Origin: Halorussus sp. MSC15.2
Lineage (GTDB): Archaea > Halobacteriota > Halobacteria > Halobacteriales > Haladaptataceae
Length of the DNA: 64,000 nucleotides
Assembly (NCBI RefSeq): GCF_010747475.1
Contig: NZ_VSLZ01000002.1
Coordinates: 558,001-622,000, forward strand
Reading direction: 5' to 3'
This document shows positions 27,453 through 36,786 of the stretch, piece by piece. How positions within the stretch are numbered: the stretch's first letter is position 1; every line of letters starts with the position of its first letter. A program made the translations under genes and the position numbers. The notes beneath the pieces were generated by a model. That model saw only the letters and a program-made list of their open reading frames with translations. It did not search any database and was not told the DNA's origin.

Positions 27453-28421
27453 CTACGCCGACGTGGAGGACGACTTCACGGCGGGCACGTCCACCCGGTC
27501 CAGCACGTCCGCGACGACGCCGCTCCGGTCGGCACCCCGGACCGTCGCCTCGTCGGTCAGCACGAGTCGGTGAGCGAACGTCGGTTCGACGACGCGCTTC
27601 ACGTCGTCCGGGACCACGTACTCGCGGCCCGAGATGACGGCCCGGGCGCGGGCGGCCTCGAACAGGCGCTGGATGCCCCGCGGCGAGACGCCGACGTCGA
27701 CGCGGTCGTCCGCTCTGGTCGCCCGGCCGAGCGCGACCACGTAGTCGCGCAACTTGGGGTCCACCCGGACCGATTCGAGGACGCGCTGGATGGCCGCGAC
27801 CTCCCGGCCCTGCACGACCGATTCGACGCTCGGGGCCTTGGCGGTCCGGTCGGCGCGTCGGTCCACGAGTTCGCGCTCGCCGTCGAAGTCGGGGTAGCCC
27901 ATCGCGGTCTTGACGATGAAGCGGTCGCGCTGGGCCTCGGGGAGGCCGAAGGTGCCCTCCTGCTCGACTGGGTTCTGGGTGGCGAGGACGAAGAACGGCG
28001 TGGGGAGGTCGTGGGTCGTCCCGTCCACCGTGACCTGCCCCTCGCCCATGGCTTCGAGTAGGGCGGCCTGCGTCTTCGGCGGGGCGCGGTTTATCTCGTC
28101 GGCCAGCACGACGTTGGCGAACACCGGGCCGGGCGAGAACTCGAACTCGCCGATTCCCTCGTTGTAGACGTTCGACCCCGTGATGTCGGCGGGGAGCAGG
28201 TCGGGAGTGAATTGGATGCGCGAGAACGAGAGGCCGAGCGCGTCGGCGAAACTCCGCGCGGTCAGGGTCTTGCCGGTGCCGGGCACGTCTTCGAGCAGGA
28301 CGTGCCCGCGAGCCAAGATACCGGTGAGGACGGTTTCGAGAAACTCCTCGTCGGCGATGACGGCGGCGCTGACCGCGTCGAGGACGCGCTCACACCGCTG
28401 GGTCGCCGTGGATTGGTCCAT
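27453..28421 (-). CDS. MoxR-family AAA+ ATPase
   Basis: 322 residues. Walker A DVPGTGKTLTARSFA (~residue 42), Walker B VVLADEINRAPPKTQAALLEAM, sensor ATQNPVEQEGTF and an arginine-finger-type region PRGIQRLFEAARARA. Cytoplasmic MoxR ATPases act as chaperone partners of VWA/DUF58 proteins; the DUF58 gene sits 4 kb away on the other strand instead of adjacent, so the usual operon has been split by the S9 peptidase and the PaaB-like gene. Confidence 0.87.
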   Translation of the reverse strand: MDQSTATQRCERVLDAVSAAVIADEEFLETVLTGILARGHVLLEDVPGTGKTLTARSFADALGLSFSRIQFTPDLLPADITGSNVYNEGIGEFEFSPGPVFANVVLADEINRAPPKTQAALLEAMGEGQVTVDGTTHDLPTPFFVLATQNPVEQEGTFGLPEAQRDRFIVKTAMGYPDFDGERELVDRRADRTAKAPSVESVVQGREVAAIQRVLESVRVDPKLRDYVVALGRATRADDRVDVGVSPRGIQRLFEAARARAVISGREYVVPDDVKRVVEPTFAHRLVLTDEATVRGADRSGVVADVLDRVDVPAVKSSSTSA

Positions 28422-28537
28422 GAACGTGGCGTCGGAGGCGGAGACAAAGAAGGTTCGGCCTCCGCGTACCGACCGCCGAGAGTGACTCCGGAGAGGTGAA
28501 CGCCGCTACTCTTCTCGGCCGTCGCTCTGTCGGCGGT

Positions 28538-29092
28538 CTATATTCCGAGCCACTGGTCGTTGCGTACTTGATACCCGTTCGACCGGCAGAACTTCGCCGC
28601 CCTCCGGCGGACTCCCCGGGACCCCGGGAGCTTCCCCTTCTCGGTAATCTGCTCGACTATCCAGTCGCTGACGACCTGTATCCCCTCGTCGTCGTCGTCG
28701 GCGTCGATGGCCTTGAGTTCCTCGAACGTCTTCTCATAGGCCTTGCGCTGTGACCGTCCGAACTCCGCGTTCTGGAGCGTCTCGGTGGCCTCCACGACCT
28801 TCTTCATGGCCGCGGCGACCGTCGGCCGGTGTATCTGCACTCGGACGGCACCGGGAGAGTCGAACCGCTCCGTGTCCACCTTCGGTATCAGTTCCTCGAC
28901 GGCGTACGTCCCCTCGGCCGACTCGATTTCGCGGTCGCCGACCGCGTCCACGACTTCGGTCCCCGTCGCCGGGAACTCCAGCGATTCGAGTTCCGCCTCG
29001 ACGTCGGCGAGTTCCGCTGGCTCGACCGGTTCCGGTTCGTTCCTACGCTCCGGTTCCGTGGCGGCGTCGCGCTCGGTATCGTTGTCTGCCAT
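28538..29092 (-). CDS. DUF5789-like protein
   Basis: 184 residues from ATG 29092. Acidic N-terminal 35 residues, then a domain with [23 protein letters not shown] and [20 protein letters not shown], resembling the haloarchaeal DUF5789 fold, and a helical, Lys/Arg-richer C-terminus ([21 protein letters not shown]). No catalytic residues are recognised. It lies downstream of leuS on the same strand; the intergenic gap of ~150 nt makes co-transcription possible. Confidence 0.65.
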   Translation of the reverse strand: MADNDTERDAATEPERRNEPEPVEPAELADVEAELESLEFPATGTEVVDAVGDREIESAEGTYAVEELIPKVDTERFDSPGAVRVQIHRPTVAAAMKKVVEATETLQNAEFGRSQRKAYEKTFEELKAIDADDDDEGIQVVSDWIVEQITEKGKLPGSRGVRRRAAKFCRSNGYQVRNDQWLGI

Positions 29093-29241
29093 CCCCGAAT
29101 GTACGCTCCGTAGTCGGATAATGCTGTGGCCAGTGACGGTGGTCCCGACGAACGAGACAGAAAAACCGAACGAACGGGGTGAGAGAAGACCGGGCGGCCT
29201 CGGCGGTGGTGTCGCTCCGGTCAGGCGCGCTCCGGTCCGGA

Positions 29242-31931
29242 CTACTCCGCGATGTCGATGGCGGGACGGCCGGGTTCGGCCTTGCCCGCGAGGTCCGGGT
29301 CGCCTCGTCGGCGCTCCGCACGACGACATCGGCCCCGAACTCGCGTTCGAGGAGCCACGCGGCGCGTTCGAGGGCGGCGCGTTCGCGCTCGGGCGGGAGT
29401 TGCTCGTCCAGCGCCTCCGACTGAGCGGCGAGGTCCTTGGCGAAGTCGGCCGCGTCCTCGCCGACTTCGCGCAGTTGCTCGTCGCCCATGACCGTTCCGA
29501 CGACGTTGCCGTCGGCGTTCATGGCGACCTCGTGGGCGCGGTGCTTCCACTCGGGCGCGACGGCCAGCGTGATTGTCTCGGGGTCCTCGATACCGACGGT
29601 CTCGACGATGTCGCGCACGTCCTCGCGGGTGTTCTCCACGAGGCGACGCTCCACGTCGTAGTCCTCGGGCGCGTCGGCGGCGGGCCACTCGGCCTCGGCC
29701 ACGAGTCCTTCGCGGCCCAGCCGGTCCCAGACCTCCTCGGCGACGTGGGGCGCGACCGGCGAGAGAATCTTCACCGCCGCCACCAGTCCGCGCTCGAAGG
29801 TGTCCTCGTCGGGGACGGTGTACTCCCGATACCGACGCAGCAGCGAGACCATCTCGCGGACGGCCTGCAGCGCGTGGTTGAACCGGAACGACTCGAACTC
29901 CTCGGTCGCGGCGGCGACCGTCGCGTCGATTTCGCGGGCGACGTACTCCGAGACCGCCTCGTCGGACTCGTCGGACGCGGAACCGTCAGTCGCCGCGACC
30001 TCGCCGTCGGCGAACTCGTCGGCCAGCGTATAGACGTTCTGGAGGAACCTGTGGGCCGACTGGACGCCCTTGGGACTCCACGCGAACTCCTTCTCGGGTT
30101 GGGCGGCCTCCATGATGAACAGGCGAGCGGTGTCCGCGCCGTACTCCTCGATGATGCGCTCGGGCGAGACGCCGTTGCCCTTGCTCTTGGACATCTTGTT
30201 GCCGTCCTCGCCCAGCACCATCCCCTGATTGGTCAGGTCGGTGAACGGTTCGCGCACGCCGTCCAGCAGGTCGATGTCGTCCAGCACCTTCGTGAAGAAC
30301 CGGGCGTACAGCAGGTGCATCACGGCGTGTTCGATGCCGCCGACGTACTGGTCCACGGGCATCCAGTCGCTCGCTCGCTCGGTGTCGAAGGGGGCGTCGT
30401 CGAGGTCCGGTGAGACGTAGCGCAGGAAGTACCACGACGAGTCCACGAACGTGTCCATCGTGTCGGTCTCGCGCACCGCGTCGCCGCCGCAGTCGGGACA
30501 CTCCACGTGCTTCCACTCCTCGGCGGCGTCCAGCGGGTTGCCCGTGGTGTGGACGAACTCGGGCAGTTCGACGGGCAGGTCCTCGTCGGGCACGGGGACG
30601 TAGCCGCAGTCGTCACAGCGAATCATCGGGATGGGCGTCCCCCAGTAGCGCTGGCGCGAGATGCCCCAGTCCCGGAGGTTGTACTCGGTGCGGTGTTCGC
30701 CGTCGAACTCCTCGACGAACCGCTCGCGGGCCGCCTCGCTGGTCAGGCCGTCGAACTCGCCGCTGTTGACCAGCACCCCGTCGGGGGTGTAGGCCTCCTC
30801 CTGCACGTCCACGTCCTCGGGGTCGGTCTCGGCGTCCGGGGCCGGTTCCACGACCTGTCGGATGGGGATGTCGTGGGCCTCGGCGAACTCGTGGTCCCGT
30901 TCGTCGTGGGCGGGCACCGCGTACAGCGCGCCCGTGCCCACGTCGGTCAGCACGTAGTCGGCGACGTACACCGGAATCTCGTCGCCGGTGGCGGGGTTGA
31001 CGGCGTACTCGCAGGTGAAGACGCCGGAGGTCACGTCGAGGTCGTCCTCGTCGGCGTGTTCGGCCTCGTGGATGTACTCGGCGACCTCCTCGTTCTCCTC
31101 GGCTATCTCTTGGGCGACGGGGTGGCCGGGCGCGAGCGAGAAGAACGTCGCGCCGTGAATCGTGTCGAGTCGGGTCGTGAAGATGTCCACCTCGCCGTGG
31201 CCCGGAATCTCGAACGCCACGGTGTCGCCCTCTTGGCGGCCAATCCAGTTGCGCTGCATCTCCCGGACGTTGGCGGGCCACCCGTCGAGGTCGTCCAGCG
31301 CCGCCAGCAGTTCGTCGGCGTAGTCGGTGATGGTGAAGAACCACTGGTCCATCTCGCGCTGTTCGATGGGCGTGTCACACCGCCAGCAGAGTTCCGCCTC
31401 GCCCTCGACCTGTTCGTCGGCGAGGACGGTCTCGCAGGAGGGACACCAGTTGAGTTCGGCGCTCTGGCGCTCCAGCAGGTCCTCGTCGCGGAACCGCTTG
31501 AACAGCCACTGGTTCCACTTGTAGTAGTCGGGGTCGCAGGTCGTGACCTCGCGCTCCCAGTCGTAGCCGAAGCCCATCGCCTGCAGTTGCTCCTTCATCG
31601 ACTCGATGCACTTCATGGTCCAGTCGCGGGGGTTGGTGTCGCGCTCCTCGGCGGCGTTCTCGGCGGGGAGACCGAACGAGTCCCATCCCATCGGGTGGAG
31701 GACGTTCTCGCCGCGGAGTCGCTCGAAGCGGGCGTAGGCGTCGGTGATGGTGTAGTTCCGGACGTGGCCCATGTGGAGGTTCCCGGACGTGTAGGGGAAC
31801 ATGGCGAGGACGTACTCGGGGTCCTCGGCCGAGTCCTCGATGCGGAACACGTCGGCCTCGTCCCACTCGCGTTGCCACTTCGGTTCGACCGAGGTGTGGT
31901 CGAACCCCCGTTCGCGCTGCTCAGTAGCCAT
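29242..31931 (-). CDS. leuS: Leucyl-tRNA synthetase (frame lost near 29303)
   Basis: About 895 residues from [19 protein letters not shown] (ATG 31931). Class I markers are [16 protein letters not shown] (HIGH box, residue ~48) and MSKSKGNGV (KMSKS box); [12 protein letters not shown] and the editing-domain region are intact, plus a zinc-binding WCPSC...CWRC pair. It charges tRNA-Leu in the cytoplasm. Near 29303 one base is missing: the open frame runs on for ~85 residues of unnatural Arg/Ser-rich sequence into the next gene, whereas adding one base gives the family-like end [19 protein letters not shown] and a stop at 29242. I annotate that corrected end. Confidence 0.9.
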
Positions 31932-32037
31932 TATATAGGAATACGGGCGACCACGATACAATAGCTTTGCCTTCTGTCAGTCACCGCACGCCGTCGAGAC
32001 CGTCATCTCCTTGCGCCTGCCGACCTAACTCTCACCC

Positions 32038-32988
32038 ATGCGCCGAGTCGGTATCCGCGCCCTGATGGTCTTCGTCGGCGTCGCCCTGCTCGCCGTCTAC
32101 GCGAGCGCCGCGTACCTCGGCTACCGACTGCTGGCCGCGGTCTGGTTAGCGCGTTCTGACCTGCTGGAGGTGGTCCTCTGGACCACCGGACTCGCGCTCC
32201 TCCTGAGTTACCTCAGTTATCGGTTCGGGACGATTCGACTCCTCTCGCAGGTCGAAGCGACCGACGTTCCGAGGAGTCGGGCACCGGCGGTCCACGACAG
32301 ACTCGACAGACTCGCCGAGCGGATGGACGCGGGCCGACCCCGCCTGCTGGTCGGTCGCATCGGCGCGCCCAACGCGATGGCCCTCGCCGGGGTCCGGGGC
32401 GGCGCGGTCGTCCTCGACCGCTCGCTGTTCCACCTGCTGACCGCCGACGAAATCGAGGGATTGCTGGCCCACGAACTCGCACACCTCGAGAGTCGCGACA
32501 GCCTCGTCCAGACGCTCGGCTACAGCGCCGGGCAGTCGCTCGTCTGGGTCGTCGTCGCGCTCGCGCTCCCCGTCGTCCTCGTCGGGACCGGCCTGCGCCG
32601 CGCGTTCGACTGGATTCGGGGACGGCCGCCGTCCGACCCGCTCGCGCCGGTCGCGGCGCTCCGCCGCCGGGTCGCGCGGGTCGTAATGGTGGGGTTCGTC
32701 GCGCTCACGCTCGTGCTGCTCGCGCACTCGCGCAGACGCGAGTTCGCGGCCGACGAACGGGCGGCCGAGGTCACCGGCGACCCGCTCTCGCTCGCTCGCG
32801 CGCTCCGGAAGATTCAGCGGGCGACGAAGCCTCGCTGGGAGATGGCGTCGCCGCTCTACGTCAGCGGCGACGAGGAGGGCGCGCTGACGCGCCTGCTCTC
32901 GACCCACCCGGAGATGGACGACCGAATCGACCGACTGGTCGAACGCGCCGACCGCGAGCGCGGTGCCGTCTCCATCGAAGTTCGGTAA
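32038..32988 (+). CDS. M48-family (HtpX-like) membrane metalloprotease
   Basis: 316 residues. Two N-terminal membrane helices (~8-60), then HELAHLESRD (residue ~148), the HExxH zinc motif with a downstream acidic ligand (EFAADERAAEV, the third-ligand Glu region), and a middle pair of helices. Active-site placement and length match HtpX-like quality-control proteases of the cytoplasmic membrane. Divergent from leuS, with an ~105-nt shared promoter region. Confidence 0.88.
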   Translation: MRRVGIRALMVFVGVALLAVYASAAYLGYRLLAAVWLARSDLLEVVLWTTGLALLLSYLSYRFGTIRLLSQVEATDVPRSRAPAVHDRLDRLAERMDAGRPRLLVGRIGAPNAMALAGVRGGAVVLDRSLFHLLTADEIEGLLAHELAHLESRDSLVQTLGYSAGQSLVWVVVALALPVVLVGTGLRRAFDWIRGRPPSDPLAPVAALRRRVARVVMVGFVALTLVLLAHSRRREFAADERAAEVTGDPLSLARALRKIQRATKPRWEMASPLYVSGDEEGALTRLLSTHPEMDDRIDRLVERADRERGAVSIEVR

Positions 32989-33062
32989 GTAGTGCCGTCA
33001 GGACCGATTCTCCGGTGCGGTCGGCCGTGCGCTTATTCCGCCTCGGACCCGTATCGAGGGCC

Positions 33063-33662
33063 ATGAGACGGCGAACGTTCTTGAGCGCGGTGAGCGCCGT
33101 CGGGGTGGGCGGACTCGCGGGTTGTAACGCTCCGACGGGCGGTACCGAGACCGAGTTGGCAGACGGAACGGGGACGACTGCCGGTGGTGGTTCGGAGGCA
33201 GAGACGACTGCGGGAGGCGAAACCGCGACCGAACAGGAGACGCAGGGCGGCGCGACCGAGACGGTCCAGATGGTCACCGAGGGGAGCGAGTACTACTTCG
33301 ACCCCATCGGACTGTTCGTGGAGTCCGGTGACACCGTAGAGTGGGTCATCGAGTCGGGCGCACACTCCTCGACCGCCTATGCCCAGAGCCTCGACTCCGC
33401 CGACGTCACTCGGATTCCCGAACAGGCCGAACCGTGGAACAGCGGTATTCTGACCTCCGCGGGCGCGTCGTTCAGTTACACCTTCGAGGTCACGGGGACG
33501 TACGACTACTTCTGCATCCCGCACAAGGCGCTCGGCATGATAGCGCGAATCGTCTGCGGTGAACCCGGCGACGTGGAGGGCGACCCGCCGGACGGCGACG
33601 TGCCCGCCGAGCAGGCCATCGTCGAACAGGGAGCTATCTCCTACAGCGAGTTTTCGGGGTGA
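33063..33662 (+). CDS. Halocyanin-like blue copper lipoprotein
   Basis: 199 residues from MRRRTFLSAVSAVGVGGLAGC (ATG 33063), a twin-arginine signal with lipobox Cys. A Thr/Gly/Glu linker follows (residues ~24-65), then a cupredoxin domain: His in ESGAHSS, Cys in YDYFCIPHKALGM with the second His and Met in the same run, the four type I copper ligands. Exported folded, anchored to the membrane and probably an electron carrier to terminal oxidases. The C-terminus (VEGDPPDGDVPAEQ) is acidic. Confidence 0.85.
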   Translation: MRRRTFLSAVSAVGVGGLAGCNAPTGGTETELADGTGTTAGGGSEAETTAGGETATEQETQGGATETVQMVTEGSEYYFDPIGLFVESGDTVEWVIESGAHSSTAYAQSLDSADVTRIPEQAEPWNSGILTSAGASFSYTFEVTGTYDYFCIPHKALGMIARIVCGEPGDVEGDPPDGDVPAEQAIVEQGAISYSEFSG

Positions 33663-33689
33663 AGCACTCGTCGTACGCTCGTCGGCGAA

Positions 33690-34412
33690 TCACTCCTCGA
33701 AGTCGTCGAACGCCCGTTCGCGCGCGGCGGAGAAAGAGTCGAAGCGGTCGTAGTAGGTCCGTAGCGAGTACGACCCGTGTTCGCGCACGTCTTCGGTCGT
33801 CGGCGGTTCGCCGAGTTCGTCGGCGAGTTCGCGGAGGGCCGCGAGCAGGTCGTCTTCCGAGACGTACCGTCGGTCGCCGTCGAGGTCGGCCTCCGTGAGC
33901 GCCTGTCGCCACGACCCGAAGCGCCGGTGGTAGGTCACGGGGGCGTACTCGCCGTGGTCGTCCATCTCCGCGGCCTTGGGCGCGCGGCCGAGTTCGTCGG
34001 CGAGGCGTTCTATCTCTCGGAGGAGTTCGGACTCCGAGATACCGTCGTTGGTGTCGAGCATCGCCTCCTGTAGCGCGTTCGACCAACTGCCGAATCGGAG
34101 TTGGTAGGTCCGGTTGGAGTACTCCCCCCGCTCGGTCATGTCGCGCTGGGTCGGCGGCGTCCCCAGTTCGGTGTAGAGTCGCTGGAGTTCGGCCAGCAGT
34201 TCTCGGTCGGGGATGCGCTTGCTCCCCATCTCCTCGGGGTCGAGTCCGGCGTCCTCCAAGGCCTCGTTCCATCCCCCGAAGACCTCCTGATACCGCTCCG
34301 GCGAGAACTCACCCTCCTCGTGCATATCGACGACGGTGGGGGTCTTCCCGAGACGCGCGGCCAGCGACTGGAGCGCCGACCGAAGTGCCTCGGGAGAGAC
34401 TTGCTGGCTCAT
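33690..34412 (-). CDS. Helical-repeat protein with homing-endonuclease-associated (HNH-associated) repeats
   Basis: 240 residues from MSQQVSPEALRSAL (ATG 34412). Four ~58-residue repeats of the type LxxELGxxPTxxDMxxxGxYSxxTYxxRFGSWxxAL (for example YTELGTPPTQRDMTERGEYS and ADELGRAPKAAEMDDHGEYA). These resemble the DNA-binding repeats that accompany HNH endonucleases, but no nuclease domain is present, so a stand-alone DNA-binding protein is likely. The repeats are the clearest internal duplication in the region. Confidence 0.7.
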   Translation of the reverse strand: MSQQVSPEALRSALQSLAARLGKTPTVVDMHEEGEFSPERYQEVFGGWNEALEDAGLDPEEMGSKRIPDRELLAELQRLYTELGTPPTQRDMTERGEYSNRTYQLRFGSWSNALQEAMLDTNDGISESELLREIERLADELGRAPKAAEMDDHGEYAPVTYHRRFGSWRQALTEADLDGDRRYVSEDDLLAALRELADELGEPPTTEDVREHGSYSLRTYYDRFDSFSAARERAFDDFEE

Positions 34413-34720
34413 CAGTTTCGAGAAGGGCACGCGCAGTCTTAAATTTGAACGTTCATACAATCGGTAGCGTTATAATGAAATCTACTTGTAACTTATCTCG
34501 GCGTATCAAATTCTATAATCCTGTTTTCAAGTAAGGAAGTATTTATATAGGGCGACTGTGAACGAGGCAATTAAGCACGTATCATCGATAGAGAATTGCC
34601 GGACTGGGGCGGCTTTGGCGCTCCCCCGCCGACGAATGTTCCTTGTTCGTCGGCTCTGATAAAGTATCCGGCCGCTTCTCAGGGATGATAACGTGCCGGA
34701 AAACGGAGAAATACGAACAC
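34413..34720. other. AT-rich intergenic region upstream of pilins
   Basis: 308 nt, noticeably lower in GC than its surroundings, with TATA-like gttataatg (~34470) and tatttatatagg (~34540). It presumably holds the promoters of the HNH-repeat gene (leftward) and the pilin operon (rightward). No ORF or RNA gene seen. Confidence 0.5.
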
Positions 34721-35179
34721 ATGAACCTCAAAGCACTCTTCGAAGACGACGGCGCAGTGTCGCCGGTCATCGGCGTCATCCTGATGGTGGCGATTACGGT
34801 GATTCTCGCGGCCGTGATTGGAACATTCGTTCTCGGTCTCGGTGACCGAGTGAGCGAAGCACAGCCTAACGCTCAATTTTCCTTCGAGTACAGCCAAGCT
34901 GAAGGGCATAACTGGGTCAACGTCACCCACGATGGTGGCGAAGGTGTCGAAGGAGACCAGTTGAAGATGGACGTCGGCGGTGATGAAGTCTGGACTCCCA
35001 GCTACACGACTACGGGTCGGGAAGTGGACGAGTGGTCTGGAAACAAGATAACTGCGGGTTCGGCCCTCAAGGTGTACGACGACAGTAACATTGGTGACGG
35101 GCAAACGGTCAAAATAATCTGGTCTGCCTCCGGCAGTGACAAGACCGCCGTTATCGGTGAATCCGAGGTCTCGTACTAA
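34721..35179 (+). CDS. Archaeal type IV pilin (PilA-like)
   Basis: 152 residues. A short charged leader ([12 protein letters not shown]) precedes the conserved hydrophobic segment [20 protein letters not shown], which is the class III signal/pilus core cleaved by the prepilin peptidase PibD. The rest (ending GESEVSY) is a small beta-rich headpiece. Assembled pili mediate surface adhesion. 63% or so GC is lower than neighbours. The next gene is a paralogue separated by 2 nt, so the two form a pilin operon. Confidence 0.85.
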   Translation: MNLKALFEDDGAVSPVIGVILMVAITVILAAVIGTFVLGLGDRVSEAQPNAQFSFEYSQAEGHNWVNVTHDGGEGVEGDQLKMDVGGDEVWTPSYTTTGREVDEWSGNKITAGSALKVYDDSNIGDGQTVKIIWSASGSDKTAVIGESEVSY

Positions 35180-35181
35180 CG

Positions 35182-35688
35182 ATGGACCTGAAAAACGCCT
35201 TAGAATCGTTCGTTGGCGGTGACGAAGAGCGTGCCGTCTCACCGGTTATCGGCGTCATTCTGATGGTCGCAATCACCGTTATCCTCGCCGCCGTTATCGG
35301 TACGTTCGTTCTCGGTCTCGGTGACCGAGTGAGCCAGGCTCAACCCACTGCACAGTTCACATTTGATTACGCAAACAACGCAAGTGACCAAGCTGGTAGT
35401 ACAGCTGACTACGTCAACGTCACCCACGATGGTGGAGATGGTGTCGAAAGTAGTCAATTGAAGATTACTGTGGATGACGTAACTGCGTGGGACGAAAACG
35501 GAATCAAGGGTGGAAATGGATTCGCCGAGCAGTCCGGATGGTCCGGAAAACTTACTGCAGGAAGTAGTATTTCAATCTACGACGATGCAGACGCCAAAAT
35601 CGAAGACGGACAAACTGTGAAAGTTATCTGGACCGCTTCCGGTAGCGACAAGACGGCAGTCATCGGCGAGTCCGAAGTTAGCTTCTAA
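35182..35688 (+). CDS. Archaeal type IV pilin, second copy
   Basis: 168 residues with the same hydrophobic segment as the upstream pilin ([20 protein letters not shown]) and matching C-terminal blocks [16 protein letters not shown] and [15 protein letters not shown]; the central headpiece differs (insertions between residues ~60 and 130). This is a recent tandem duplication with variation in the surface-exposed part. A T-run (tcgttttt, ~35703-35710) soon after the stop may end the operon. Confidence 0.85.
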   Translation: MDLKNALESFVGGDEERAVSPVIGVILMVAITVILAAVIGTFVLGLGDRVSQAQPTAQFTFDYANNASDQAGSTADYVNVTHDGGDGVESSQLKITVDDVTAWDENGIKGGNGFAEQSGWSGKLTAGSSISIYDDADAKIEDGQTVKVIWTASGSDKTAVIGESEVSF

Positions 35689-35705
35689 CCGCCGAACACC
35701 TTTCG

Positions 35706-35710
35706 TTTTT
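35706..35710 (+). terminator. T-run after the pilins
   Basis: A short T tract 18 nt after the second pilin stop, as expected for archaeal termination. No strong hairpin precedes it. Confidence 0.35.
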
Positions 35711-35858
35711 GCGTCAGTTACTCTGCGTCCGGCAACCCCATTTTCTCAGTCGCGACTCTGACCCGCGACGAAGAATCTGCCGAGGAGATGGACTAACCGA
35801 GTACATCCTTTGAGTAAGTGGAGACCTCGAAACCGAGTGAAGTAGACTCTTTGACCGC

Positions 35859-36530
35859 TCAAACGCTTCCGCTACTCAGAAACAGCAGTTGGTCGCCGGC
35901 GTCCTCCACGGCGTCCATCGCGGTGTCCAGCGTCGAGACTAACTCCCTGACCACCAGCGCCTCGGCGGTGGGGAGCATGTCGAACGCCACCGAGAGGGCC
36001 TCGTGTTTCAGTTCGTCGCACTCGCTCTCCAGTTCGGCCAGTTTCTCGACGGACTCCGTCGCTCGGACCGCCTCGCGCTCGGCGACGAGACTCTCGACGT
36101 AGGCCGTCACGACGTCCGCCAGTATCGCCGACGCCTCGACGGTCAGCACCGCCATCTCGCGGAGCGTCGCACGGAGGTCGTCGGCCAGCGTCGGTCCCAT
36201 CGCGTCGAGTTCTCGGACGAAGCGCTCGGCGCGGTTCGGTATCGCGTCGATAGCGGCGTAGAGTCGGGCCACGTCGTCGATTCGGAGGTACATCTCCGTG
36301 TAGTTCGGCGGCATCGCGTCTCGGACGACGGTCCGGAGTTCTCGGAGCGCGTCGTCGCAGGCCGATTCCCGCGTCGCGACTCGCTCGACGGCAGCTTCGA
36401 ACGCTTCCGGGTTGGTCTCGTAAGCGGTGACGGCGTCGGGAAGGGCCGACGTCGTGTCGGTGACTCGTTCGAGGTACGTCTCCGTCAGCGCACAGACCGT
36501 CGTCGCGTAGTCGGTCCTCGCGGTCGTCAT
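35859..36530 (-). CDS. DUF47/PhoU-like helical protein
   Basis: 223 residues, all-helical: YERVTDTTSAL-like heptads, MYLRIDDVARLYAAID, AELESECDELKHEAL. The pattern and length resemble the DUF47 (PhoU-like) group that usually acts beside phosphate permeases. No transporter gene is adjacent, so the role is inferred only by family. It is the last ordinary chromosomal gene before the tail locus; leftward, divergent from the locus border. Confidence 0.6.
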   Translation of the reverse strand: MTTARTDYATTVCALTETYLERVTDTTSALPDAVTAYETNPEAFEAAVERVATRESACDDALRELRTVVRDAMPPNYTEMYLRIDDVARLYAAIDAIPNRAERFVRELDAMGPTLADDLRATLREMAVLTVEASAILADVVTAYVESLVAEREAVRATESVEKLAELESECDELKHEALSVAFDMLPTAEALVVRELVSTLDTAMDAVEDAGDQLLFLSSGSV

Positions 36531-36599
36531 TGACGGAGGTCCTTCGAGAAGTTCCGAAAAGTCTTCTATGAAGGATACGTTCGTGAACGGAAGACAAAT

Positions 36600-36629
36600 G
36601 TAGCGGTACGGTCGGGTACCGACCGCTAC
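36600..36629. other. Perfect-stem hairpin at the left border of the tail locus
   Basis: GTAGCGGT...ACCGCTAC form an 8-bp stem with a second inner stem (CGGT/ACCG) and a 5-nt loop. It overlaps the stop of the small leftward ORF (36626). It could be the transcription terminator of the leftward cassette or a boundary element. Confidence 0.5.
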
Positions 36630-36769
36630 GACCGCCGGGAGACTCGATTGACGCGCTTGCGGAGTCGCTCGACTACTTCGCCCATCGTCTGGCGATTTCC
36701 GGCCTCAACCGTAATCTGGCGCGGTCCGTTCGAGACCGACTTCACTTCGACCGGAGCGTCGGTCGGCAA
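36626..36769 (-). CDS. Possible small last gene of the leftward tail cassette
   Basis: 47 codons from a TTG at 36769, 17 nt after the FnIII-hub stop (36787). The product (LPTDAPVEVKSVSNGP...TMGEVVERLRKRVNRVSRRS) has coding-like composition with a basic amphipathic end. No ATG/GTG start exists in frame, so the TTG is weakly supported, and its stop lies inside the hairpin at 36600-36629. It could also be a random open frame. Confidence 0.35.
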   Translation of the reverse strand: MPTDAPVEVKSVSNGPRQITVEAGNRQTMGEVVERLRKRVNRVSRRS

Positions 36770-36786
36770 GTCAGTGCCGACAGCAG

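Noticed and set aside
30507..31964. 485-codon plus-strand ORF
   Set aside because: Antisense of the leucyl-tRNA synthetase; no domain.
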